Shown here piece after piece: positions 33,743-41,558 of a DNA stretch of 64,000 bases. Every line of letters starts with the position of its first letter. The stretch's first letter is position 1. The notes under the pieces were generated by a model. The model did no database searches. It was given only the letters and a program-made list of their open reading frames with translations, and had not been told where the DNA came from. The translations under genes were made by a program, and so were the position numbers. The DNA is taken from contig JACKHI010000001.1 of NCBI GenBank assembly GCA_020639075.1, positions 4,960,001 to 5,024,000 of the forward strand, in the 5' to 3' direction. The DNA comes from Phycisphaerales bacterium. Lineage in GTDB: Bacteria; Planctomycetota; Phycisphaerae; UBA1845; UTPLA1.

Positions 33743-34224
33743 TACCTGCGAATTCAAACACGGATGGCAGGCTCGTGGTGGACGTTTCCGGCGTGATTCG
33801 AGCGGCACCCGACGCGGTTTTCGACGCATGGGTCGATCCGGCGATTCGGCGGAAATGGTGGCTCAACGTTCGTGGCGAAGGGCCTACGGTTTGCGAAATT
33901 GATGCGCGGGTCGGCGGGCGCTACACGATCAAGCAGATCGGCTCGGGATCGGAGACGGCCGACAAGGCCGACACGTACGAGTGGATCATGACCGGCGAGT
34001 TCCTTGAAGTCGTACGTCCTGAACGGCTGGTGTTCACCTGGAACGTGAACAACCCGGACGAGCCGGTCGTCGATCAGCGGGTGACCGTCACGTTTGCCGC
34101 GGAATCCGGCGGAACCCGGATTCGCGTGGTTCACGAGGGAATCCACTCGGAACATCTGCGGGACGGCACCGACGCCGGCTGGACGTCGATGATCGACAGC
34201 ATCAACGAAATCCTGGCACAGTGA
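33739..34224 (+). CDS. SRPBCC (AHSA1-type) domain protein
   Basis: 161 residues spanning a single START-like/AHSA1 helix-grip fold. Recognisable parts are IRAAPDAVFDAWVDPAIRRK with WW, VGGRYTIKQIG, LEVVRPERLVFTWNV and the C-terminal helix GWTSMIDSINEILA. Such proteins bind hydrophobic ligands in a deep cavity and are very often encoded right after an ArsR repressor, as here (ATGA overlap at 33739-33742). The ligand is unknown, but the pair may form a sensor/response unit. Confidence 0.93.
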   Translation: MIPANSNTDGRLVVDVSGVIRAAPDAVFDAWVDPAIRRKWWLNVRGEGPTVCEIDARVGGRYTIKQIGSGSETADKADTYEWIMTGEFLEVVRPERLVFTWNVNNPDEPVVDQRVTVTFAAESGGTRIRVVHEGIHSEHLRDGTDAGWTSMIDSINEILAQ

Positions 34225-34471
34225 GTCTGCGGGTCGCGGTCGAGGCTGGTATCCACGTGTCGTGCGTTTCGGCCGATCTCACGTGGCAATGCCGCGTGCC
34301 GAGTGAATTCGGCCGTCACGAGGGTTCCCAGCGAGGCCGGATACTCGATTCTGTCGTCGCGAGGACGCGTCGGCCCGGATGGGGCGGGATCCGGTCGGTC
34401 TCTGCTGTCGGCAAATCCGGCAATTCCGTTATATTGTTGGCGTTGGACACGCGACGTAAAGGGGATACCTC

Positions 34472-35596
34472 ATGACTCAGGCAACATCCGCGAAGGCGCC
34501 GGCGGCCGCACAGGACTTTCTTCCGCTGGACGGCATCGATCACATCGAGTTCTACGTCGGTAATGCGCTCCAGGCCGCGCAGTACTATCGGCACTTGTTC
34601 GGCTTCGACATCGTCGCCCGTCGCGGTCTTGAAACGGGCGATCGCGAAAAGGCGAGTTATGTGCTGGAGCAGGGGAAGGTGCGGTTTGTCCTCACCTCTG
34701 CGCTGTCGCCCGATCATGAAGTCGCTCGATTCTGCAATCTACATGGAGACGGCGTCAAAGCGGTTGCGTTCCGAGTCAAGGATGTCGACAAGTCCATTGC
34801 CGAGACGAGGAAGCGCGGAGCGACCGTCGTGCAACAGCCGACGACGCTGAAGGACGAGCGGGGCGAAGTCCGAATCGCGTCCATCCGCACATACGGCGAA
34901 GTGATTCATCGCTTCGTCAGTCGCGAAGGATACAAAGGGGAGTTCGTGCCCGGGTTCGAGCCGATGTCGATGAAGGCGCTCAAGCCGACGGGGCTTGCAT
35001 CCGTCGATCACATCGTCGGCAATGTCGAACTTGGTGCGATGAACCACTGGGCGAGCTACTACGCGAATGTGCTCGGCTTCCAGCAGCTGCTGCACTTCAC
35101 GGATGACGACATCAGCACGGAGTACAGCGCGTTGATGTCGAAGGTCATGCAGAACGGCACAGGCAAGATCAAGTTCCCGCTCAACGAACCGGCCGAAGGC
35201 AAAAAGAAAAGCCAGATCGAAGAGTACCTCGACTTCAATTACGGTCCCGGCGTTCAGCACATCGCCATGACGACGGGCGACATCTGCGAGACGGTTCGCA
35301 CATTGCGAGATCGCGGCGTTCGCTTCCTGCGCGTCCCGGACACGTATTACGACGCACTGAGCGAGCGCGTCGGCAAGATTGACGAAGACATGGCGACGAT
35401 TCGCGAACTCGGCATTCTCGTCGATCGCGACGAGGATGGTTATCTGCTTCAGATCTTCACGCAGCCGCTGGAAGATCGACCGACGCTGTTCTTCGAGGTG
35501 ATCGAGCGCCACGGCTCGCGCGGCTTCGGTGTCGGCAACTTCAAGGCGCTTTTCGTGAGCATCGAGGAAGAGCAGCGGCGGCGCGGGACGCTGTAG
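34472..35596 (+). CDS. hppD: 4-hydroxyphenylpyruvate dioxygenase
   Basis: 374 residues. The enzyme turns 4-hydroxyphenylpyruvate into homogentisate, in tyrosine breakdown and as a precursor step for tocopherol-like quinones and pyomelanin. Two vicinal-oxygen-chelate domains are present. The Fe(II) ligands in the second are H180 (SVDHIVGN), H263 (GVQHIAM) and E342 (FFEVIERHGSRGFG), the last being the family's strongest motif. AAGGGG lies upstream of the ATG. A terminator follows, so it is probably a single-gene unit. No other tyrosine pathway gene is nearby. Confidence 0.96.
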   Translation: MTQATSAKAPAAAQDFLPLDGIDHIEFYVGNALQAAQYYRHLFGFDIVARRGLETGDREKASYVLEQGKVRFVLTSALSPDHEVARFCNLHGDGVKAVAFRVKDVDKSIAETRKRGATVVQQPTTLKDERGEVRIASIRTYGEVIHRFVSREGYKGEFVPGFEPMSMKALKPTGLASVDHIVGNVELGAMNHWASYYANVLGFQQLLHFTDDDISTEYSALMSKVMQNGTGKIKFPLNEPAEGKKKSQIEEYLDFNYGPGVQHIAMTTGDICETVRTLRDRGVRFLRVPDTYYDALSERVGKIDEDMATIRELGILVDRDEDGYLLQIFTQPLEDRPTLFFEVIERHGSRGFGVGNFKALFVSIEEEQRRRGTL

Positions 35597-35627
35597 GCCC
35601 GACACACGCAGACGCGGAGAAAAATGA

Positions 35628-35660
35628 GCGGCCCGTGCGTTCGCCGCACGGGCCGCTTTT
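35628..35660 (+). terminator. Rho-independent terminator after hppD, possibly bidirectional
   Basis: A perfect 12-base stem, GCGGCCCGTGCG (35628-35639) with CGCACGGGCCGC (35645-35656), five-base loop, then TTTT. AAAAA precedes the left arm by four bases, so it may also stop minus-strand transcripts. A second GC hairpin, CCCGGCCA/TGGCCGGG, is at 35786-35805, just past the end of the protease gene. Confidence 0.9.
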
Positions 35661-35828
35661 CTGCATACAGACCATTCCATTCGGAACAGATGATCGCGAA
35701 TTCAGGCGCGGCGAAGTCGAGCGTCGCCGTGACGTCGTGTAGCGAATTCGGATTGTGTCTGATACGGATTTCCCGGTGCGGGACGCCCGGCCATGACTGG
35801 CCGGGGGCTCCGAATGTCGGGGTCGCGC

Positions 35829-37412
35829 CTACTTCGAAATCAACACCGTGAACTGATCGCTCCCGCGCCACTTCATGTGGATGCGAATGCCCTTGCGAAT
35901 CGCCTCAGGCGTCAGATGCTGCTCGAATTCGGCGATGTTGTTCACTTGCTTGTCGTTCGCCATCGTGATGACCTGGCCCGGTCTCAGGCCGGATTCATAC
36001 GCATCGCCCGTCGGATAGACGCGCGTCACAATGACGCCGTTGATGATCTCGTCGGGCAGGTCGTACTTTTTCGACAACTCCGGCGTGACAGTCGAGGCCT
36101 CAAAGCCGAGATCGCGAAATACGCGTGCCGGCCCCGTGTTTCCGCCGAGCGTCTCGCCCGGTCGTTCTTGTGGCAGTTCCCGCATGGCGCCAATTGACTC
36201 GGGCGGGCGATTTGATCGAGTGGATTCCGGCGGCGACACGAGATCGCGAAGCGATCCCGTCGTGGAGAAGCCCCTGGGCTGCGCCTGAATGCGCGTCTGC
36301 ACGACGATCTCATGGCCCTTGCGCCAGACGGTGATGTCCGTGTTGGTGCCGGGTTCGATTCGGGCAATCAGGTGTTGGAGCCGCTCGCGCGTCGTCACGC
36401 GCCGATTACCGATGGCGAGGATGATGTCTTCTGGGCGGATGCCCGCCTTGTCGGCGGGCGTGTCCTGGCCGACGCCGCGCACGAGCACGCCTTCGGCCTC
36501 GGCCAATCCGAAGGCCGACGCGATTCGCGGATCGACCTGTTCGATCTGCACGCCGAGGTATCCGCGGACGATTTCCTTGCCGCTCTGCAGCTTGCCGACG
36601 ATGTCCTTGACGATGTTCGACGGAATGGCGAATGCGACGCCCTGGTTCGCGCCGGATTCCGTCGCGATGGCCGTGTTGATGCCGATGATTTCGCCGCGCG
36701 AGTTGATCAGGGGGCCGCCGGAGTTGCCCGGGTTGATCGCTGCATCCGTCTGAAACCAGTCCTGGTAGTCAATATCCACGTTGACGTCCGATCGGCCGAT
36801 CGCACTGATGATGCCGTGTGATACGCTGTGTCCGAGTCGGAAAGGGCTGCCGATGGCAAGCACGAGATGGCCGACTCTCACTTTTTCCGAATCGCCGAAG
36901 CGGGCCGCGTGAAGCCGATCGGCGTTGATCTTGAGGACGGCAAGATCCGTCTTCGGATCCGTCCCGACGACGTCGGCGTTGAATCGGCGTCCGTCAGCGA
37001 GTGTGACGCGTACTGCGTCGGCGTCGGCGACGACGTGATTGTTCGTGACGATGTATCCCCGATCGTCGAAGATTGCGCCGCTGCCCGTACCACGGGCAGG
37101 ACCGAAGTCATACCGACGGAAGAGCTCTTCCATCTGCGGATCCACTTCGACCCGCTTGGCCACGGCATCGATGTACACGACGGCGGGCTTGACAGTCTCG
37201 GCGACGACGGCGAACCCCTGGGAGACTTTTTCCAGGCCTTCGATGTCGGCGTCGGGGATTTCCTTGAGATGATCGAAATTGGCTTCGAGACGTCCGCGCT
37301 CCAGCGCATACGCGGCACGTTCGAGAAGTTGCGACTGTTCAATGACGAGAATTGTCGCGGAAATCGTCAGAACGGCGAGTAGGGCGTTTCGCCAGGGTTT
37401 CGCGGATTGCAT
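35829..37412 (-). CDS. degQ: DegP/DegQ-type periplasmic serine protease
   Basis: 527 residues. An N-terminal hydrophobic segment (about 10-25) acts as signal or anchor. The trypsin-like domain shows the triad H126 (YIVTNNHVV), D156 (TDLAVLKI) and S231 (GNSGGPL). PDZ1 (about 285-375, PADKAGIRPEDIILAIGNRR) and a more degenerate PDZ2 (about 430-520, DAYESGLRPGQVITMANDKQ) follow, separated by a Pro/Arg/Ser-rich linker. HtrA proteases degrade or refold damaged envelope proteins, and RseP (15.6 kb) is classically their partner in the envelope stress cascade. The gene stands alone between two terminators. Confidence 0.95.
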   Translation of the reverse strand: MQSAKPWRNALLAVLTISATILVIEQSQLLERAAYALERGRLEANFDHLKEIPDADIEGLEKVSQGFAVVAETVKPAVVYIDAVAKRVEVDPQMEELFRRYDFGPARGTGSGAIFDDRGYIVTNNHVVADADAVRVTLADGRRFNADVVGTDPKTDLAVLKINADRLHAARFGDSEKVRVGHLVLAIGSPFRLGHSVSHGIISAIGRSDVNVDIDYQDWFQTDAAINPGNSGGPLINSRGEIIGINTAIATESGANQGVAFAIPSNIVKDIVGKLQSGKEIVRGYLGVQIEQVDPRIASAFGLAEAEGVLVRGVGQDTPADKAGIRPEDIILAIGNRRVTTRERLQHLIARIEPGTNTDITVWRKGHEIVVQTRIQAQPRGFSTTGSLRDLVSPPESTRSNRPPESIGAMRELPQERPGETLGGNTGPARVFRDLGFEASTVTPELSKKYDLPDEIINGVIVTRVYPTGDAYESGLRPGQVITMANDKQVNNIAEFEQHLTPEAIRKGIRIHMKWRGSDQFTVLISK

Positions 37413-37765
37413 TCGTCACCACCTCCGGCCCGCGGGGAATCGGGCACTTGAGAATTAAACGTCCCATATCGGATCGGATTGCACGCAATCCGCCGTGGAT
37501 TCTACATCGGTCACCAACGGGCCAATCCCAAGGTCGAAGCCTCGAATCTGCCCCGACGTGGATAGTCTGAGGTCACAGAATGATAGCCGCGAGCGGCGAC
37601 AGGGTTTCAAGTCCGTTACGCCGGATCCATGACGTCGCAGGCGAAACCGCGTTAATGGGTAGAAAAAGGGCGTTTGCGTGGGTCACGGCTCCGTCACATC
37701 GACCCACGGCAAACGCCCGTATCAGATTTCCTGACCGCCGTTGAAAGCGGTAATTCAGCCGGCCG
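37413..37765. other. Intergenic region with the dnaA terminator
   Basis: 353 bases between the divergently arranged end of dnaA and start of degQ. It contains the terminator at 37662-37718. The remainder (37413-37660) presumably carries the degQ promoter, but no good hexamers were found by eye. Confidence 0.5.
37662..37718 (-). terminator. Terminator of dnaA
   Basis: On the minus strand a long stem, GGGCGTTTGCCGTGGGTC pairing with GACCCACGCAAACGCCC (one bulge), encloses 16 bases and is followed by TTTTT. It lies about 48 bases beyond the dnaA stop. Confidence 0.88.
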
Positions 37766-39241
37766 CTAGACGGCGGCGACGGCCGGAATGTACGAAGAAG
37801 GGGCGGCCTCCATGCCGCCAACACGTAGCTGCTCCTCCTGGAGCGCGATGATGTCGTTGATGGGCCGGGAAACAGGTCCCGTCGCCGTCTGCCAGGAGAC
37901 ATCCGCATTCTGATCCACATGAGCCGTGATTCGGCGGCAGGCCAGCAAAACGGTCGTGTGATTCTTGTTGCCCATCATCCGGGCGATTTCCGGAAAGCTC
38001 AGCGTCGTGTGCTTGCGAGCCAGATACATCGCAACGTTCCGCGCCAGGGCGATCGTGCGACTCTTGCGCGACGTGTGCAGATCCGTCGGGAGAATGCCGA
38101 AGTAGGCGGCCACGCTCTGCTCGATGTCGCTGACTGTGAGCAGTTTGTCGGTTTGCGACAGGTGCTCGTCGAGTGCCTGGCGAGCGAGATCCAGCGTGAT
38201 CGGCGCCTTCGTCAGGGCCGCATAGGCGAGCAGCTTCAACAGGCAGCCTTCCAATTCTCGCACATTCGCCTGGATCCTCTCGGCGATGTACTCAATGACG
38301 GGCTCGGGCACGCGATGCTGCGTGCGATGGACACGACGCCGGAGAATCTCGCAGCGGGTTTCGCGATCGGGGCGCTCGATTCGAACGACCATGCCGGCGA
38401 GAATACGGTTGACCAGCGAATCCGACAGGTCGCCGATCATCTTCGGATGGGCATCCGATGCGAGAACAACCTGCTTGGCGGCGCCGTTGATCGCGTTGAA
38501 CGTGTGGAAGAACTCCTCCTGCGTCGCCTTCTTGTTGGCGATGAACTGGATGTCGTCCAGCAGGAGGACGTCCACGTCCCGGAATCGATGGCGGAACGCG
38601 TCGAGCTTGCGCTCCCGAAGGGCGAAGAGGAACTGATTCGTGAAATCCTCGCCTGAGACGTACACCCACTTCTTTTCCGGTCTGGTCTCAGCGAGGGCGT
38701 TGGCGATGCCCTGAAGCAGGTGCGTCTTTCCGAGCCCGCAGGCGCTGTAGTAGAAGACCGTACCGGCGCCGAGCATCGTTCCATCCACGACATTTTTCGC
38801 CAGCGAGTAGGCGAGCCGGTTGTTGGGCCCGACGACAAAATCGTCCAGTTTTCCGCGGAGTTTGCGCGTCGGCAGGACCGGGTCCTGGCCGTTGACGCCC
38901 TCGCGCGTGTCTCGAGGCGATCGCCCCGAGTGTTTCTCGATGAATGCGGCTTGTGAATTCAATTGGCTCTTGCGAAGCGAACGAAACAGGACGGGGTCGA
39001 CATGGAATGCGACTCGCGTCGGCTGTTCGAGTACGGTCTCAGCGGCTTCGCAGACGGCGTCCGCAAAGTGATCCTCGATCCATCCGCCGATGAAGAGATT
39101 CGGGACGCCGACTTTCAGGGCGCCGTCGCAAATCTCGAGCTTCGTGGAGTTCTTGAACCAGATTTTATACCGTTGAGGTCCGACGATCTCTTCGATGCGA
39201 ATTCGAATCCGTTCTTCGATCGTATCGATCTGGGCAGGCAC
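37766..39241 (-). CDS. dnaA: Chromosomal replication initiator DnaA
   Basis: 491 residues from the GTG at 39241, which has AAAGGAG six bases upstream (an upstream GTG at 39265 is less likely). Domain I (about 1-85) includes QRYKIWFKNSTKLEI; domain II is a short linker. The domain III AAA+ core has Walker A SACGLGKTHLL, Walker B VLLLDDIQFI, sensor DSLVNRILAGMVVRI and the Arg-rich sensor II region. The domain IV helix-turn-helix has the DnaA signature (RNVAMYLARKHTTLSFPEIA, MMGNKNHTTVLLACRRI). The Walker A first glycine is Ser and the next positions read Ala-Cys, a mild divergence. dnaN is not adjacent, which is common in planctomycetes. Confidence 0.97.
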   Translation of the reverse strand: MPAQIDTIEERIRIRIEEIVGPQRYKIWFKNSTKLEICDGALKVGVPNLFIGGWIEDHFADAVCEAAETVLEQPTRVAFHVDPVLFRSLRKSQLNSQAAFIEKHSGRSPRDTREGVNGQDPVLPTRKLRGKLDDFVVGPNNRLAYSLAKNVVDGTMLGAGTVFYYSACGLGKTHLLQGIANALAETRPEKKWVYVSGEDFTNQFLFALRERKLDAFRHRFRDVDVLLLDDIQFIANKKATQEEFFHTFNAINGAAKQVVLASDAHPKMIGDLSDSLVNRILAGMVVRIERPDRETRCEILRRRVHRTQHRVPEPVIEYIAERIQANVRELEGCLLKLLAYAALTKAPITLDLARQALDEHLSQTDKLLTVSDIEQSVAAYFGILPTDLHTSRKSRTIALARNVAMYLARKHTTLSFPEIARMMGNKNHTTVLLACRRITAHVDQNADVSWQTATGPVSRPINDIIALQEEQLRVGGMEAAPSSYIPAVAAV

Positions 39242-39606
39242 AGCGCGCTCCTTTTGCGCTCCCACGACTGGGCGCGGTCAAACGGGTCAACTTTTTTTGG
39301 TACACAACACCTTACGGCAAGTGTTGCAAGGCGACCGGGTGGAAGAGGATAGCTTGTGCTTCTATGCCCCGACTTAGGTCGAGCTGATGCCCTAAGCCGC
39401 TCTCAACTTGCCGATCCGAAAGTCTATCGATCGAGGCCGGAGGCGTCAACGAGATAATACGCCATGAAGCGCGCGCGCCGCGGCAAGAATTAACGCGACC
39501 TTTCTTATATTCGAAACTTAGCGCAATTGAAAAAAAGATATGCACATGTCCACCACAGGAAACGCTTGCGGTGGCGTTCGTGTCCTATCTATCGGTGCAT
39601 ACGAAT
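39242..39606. other. dnaA upstream region, possible origin-like segment
   Basis: 365 bases. The stretch 39490-39545 is notably AT-rich for this genome and contains ATATGCACA at 39538-39546, one mismatch from a DnaA box. A single box is not enough to call an origin. No gene is present. Confidence 0.3.
39421..39449 (-). promoter_or_regulatory. Predicted dnaA promoter
   Basis: On the minus strand TTGACG (39449-39444), 17 bases, then TAGACT (39426-39421). Transcription would begin near 39414, leaving a leader of about 170 bases that contains a CAACAC...GTGTTG inverted repeat near 39307-39328. Confidence 0.5.
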
Positions 39607-40554
39607 CTAAGCACTGTCGGACAGACTTCGGACCATTGCGCGGCGGATATGCGTGCGCCGAAAGCCCGCGGATTCGTAAAGCCGAAGCGCCGGGGCGTTG
39701 CGGGCATCGACGGCCAGCGTGATTCCACGGATCCCCGACTGGTGCATGGCGTTGATTCCAAAGGCCAGAACGCGTTGACCGACGCCGCGACCCCGGTACG
39801 CGGGATGCACGCCCATATAAACGAGTTCCGCCGATGGACGTAGCGGCGATTCTCCGAATAGGATGCAGGCGACAGGCTTGTCGGCGTTGCGCAATAGGAA
39901 CCACTTTTGCGGGTCGAACCGTCCGGCCCCTTTGTGGCCTTCCACAACGTCGTGCACGTCGCGCAACCTCGAAAGCCCCGGGCAGTCAAGGCTGTCTTGA
40001 TAGGTTTCACTGATGAGCCGACAAAACTCCTCATGCCGATCCGGTGAATACGTGACCCAACTCGGCTCATCCAGGCCCATTGGCGACGCCAGATCCGCGA
40101 TCGCTGACTTCCATCCGCCCGCCGCGCACTCGAGATAGTAGAGCACGGCGATCTCGCGGAACCCTGCGGCTTCCAGTGCTGCGCGATTTCCCAGATCCTC
40201 AGTGAACAGCAGGGACTGAATCAGGTTCGTGCCGGTCGCCGCCTCGTCGTCGAGGATCTGGCGGACGAATGTTGCGATTTGCGCAACGTCGATTTGCGTC
40301 GGATACGGGACCATCAGCATTGAGGAGCGCCCGGGCGATTTCAACGCTGCACAGGACCATGCCAGTCGCGAGCCGTTGTCGCACATCCAGACGCGATCCA
40401 ACGGCCAGTTCATAGCGCGTGAGTACTCAAGAAATGCCTTGACGTGATGGTCTCGCTCAGGATCGGTCGTCCGGCCGTCCGTAATCGCAAGCCGCAGCGC
40501 CGCCCAGTGCTGCGCACCAGTGGCCGGCCGTAGATCGTTGTCGAGATGAGTCAT
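39607..40554 (-). CDS. GNAT-family N-acetyltransferase
   Basis: 315 residues from the ATG at 40554; ATG 40566 is an alternative. The C-terminal GNAT domain has the acetyl-CoA loop VYMGVHPAYRGRGVGQRVL and the typical end, AVDARNAPALRLYESAGFRR. The N-terminal half looks like a second, degenerate GNAT fold (NRAALEAAGFREIAVLYYLE), giving an MshD-like tandem layout. The substrate is unknown. It lies downstream of the GT9 gene on the same strand with a 74-base gap. The upstream ribosome site is weak. Confidence 0.88.
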   Translation of the reverse strand: MTHLDNDLRPATGAQHWAALRLAITDGRTTDPERDHHVKAFLEYSRAMNWPLDRVWMCDNGSRLAWSCAALKSPGRSSMLMVPYPTQIDVAQIATFVRQILDDEAATGTNLIQSLLFTEDLGNRAALEAAGFREIAVLYYLECAAGGWKSAIADLASPMGLDEPSWVTYSPDRHEEFCRLISETYQDSLDCPGLSRLRDVHDVVEGHKGAGRFDPQKWFLLRNADKPVACILFGESPLRPSAELVYMGVHPAYRGRGVGQRVLAFGINAMHQSGIRGITLAVDARNAPALRLYESAGFRRTHIRRAMVRSLSDSA

Positions 40555-40628
40555 GCGTGGATGCATCGATTTTCACGTCGCGTTTCCGGCCGATTGTACG
40601 AAATGGCGGCCCATTTGCCGAGCGTTTG

Positions 40629-41558
40629 TTATGCACGCTCCGCGATCTCGCCATGAAGCCCCGACGCCCGTAGCGTTTCGGCGGCACTCAGAACGTCGGA
40701 AACCCTCGGCCAGGCGTTTGCGTCCCCAAGCGTCGTTACAAACGACCCCAAAGGACGCCAAATACGCGGATCTGTGACGCCGAACACCGCGATTGTCGGT
40801 GTCGACATAGCCGCGGCCATATGTGTGACGCCGCTGTCGTTGCCGAGAAACGCGGCCGCGCGGGTGAGCATCCGCTTCAGCATTGGAAACGGCGGGGCTT
40901 CAACGATCTCGCCCAAGTCGCCCATCGACGCCCGCCATTCCGCCGCCTTCGAACGCTCCAGTTCAGCCGGACCAATTAGAAATCCGACGTGTTCGCCGCT
41001 TTCCCGAAACTGTTTCGCGCATTCAATCCAATTGGCTATGGGCCAACACTTGTCGCGACCGCCGCTGCCGACGTGAATGATCGTGCCGGCCCTCGTGGAA
41101 GGCGGCGTCGCGGGTCTGATGCGAGGGGCCTCGATCGGCCATTCGATTCCCTGAACGCGAAGCGAGTCTGCCCACTGTTGCGTGATGTGTCGCGTCGAAC
41201 CTGGCTCCGCGCGCGGGTCCAGCCGAACGATTGTTGCTACGCCGGACTTTTTCAGCGCATCAGCGGCCGCAGCGGAGATGCCCAGCATGTCCAGCACGAG
41301 CTGCGGAACACCTCGGGCTTTGATGGCGTCGACCGCATCGCCGGGTTGTTCCCCAAACAACTGGTGCCACGGGAACGCATCGAGACAGTCGACACAATCG
41401 ACGCCGTCGGCCGGACCGGCGATCTCGGAATACCAGGGGCGACCAAGAATCCGGATCGGCTCATACGCGATGCGGCGCAGCGCCTGAACGATGCTCAGCG
41501 TCAAAACAAAATCGCCGATCGCGCCGGCGTGAAGGATCCACGCATCGTTGCGGCTCAT
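40629..41558 (-). CDS. Glycosyltransferase family 9 (heptosyltransferase-like)
   Basis: 309 residues. The N-terminal Rossmann half opens with WILHAGAIGDFVLTLSIVQA, the typical GT9 GxxGD element. The C-terminal half shows HVGSGGRDKCWPIANWIECA and LGNDSGVTHMAAAMSTPTIA with VFGVTDPRIW, the ADP-heptose-binding region. GT9 enzymes add heptose or related sugars to lipopolysaccharide core. Here the start overlaps the end of the DUF4159 gene as ATGA (41555-41558), so the two are coupled although a functional link is not obvious. Confidence 0.92.
   Translation of the reverse strand: MSRNDAWILHAGAIGDFVLTLSIVQALRRIAYEPIRILGRPWYSEIAGPADGVDCVDCLDAFPWHQLFGEQPGDAVDAIKARGVPQLVLDMLGISAAAADALKKSGVATIVRLDPRAEPGSTRHITQQWADSLRVQGIEWPIEAPRIRPATPPSTRAGTIIHVGSGGRDKCWPIANWIECAKQFRESGEHVGFLIGPAELERSKAAEWRASMGDLGEIVEAPPFPMLKRMLTRAAAFLGNDSGVTHMAAAMSTPTIAVFGVTDPRIWRPLGSFVTTLGDANAWPRVSDVLSAAETLRASGLHGEIAERA

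Noticed and set aside
35786..35805. Terminator for degQ
   Set aside because: CCCGGCCA/TGGCCGGG is a good hairpin, but no T-run follows on the minus strand; the hairpin at 35628-35656 is the better candidate.
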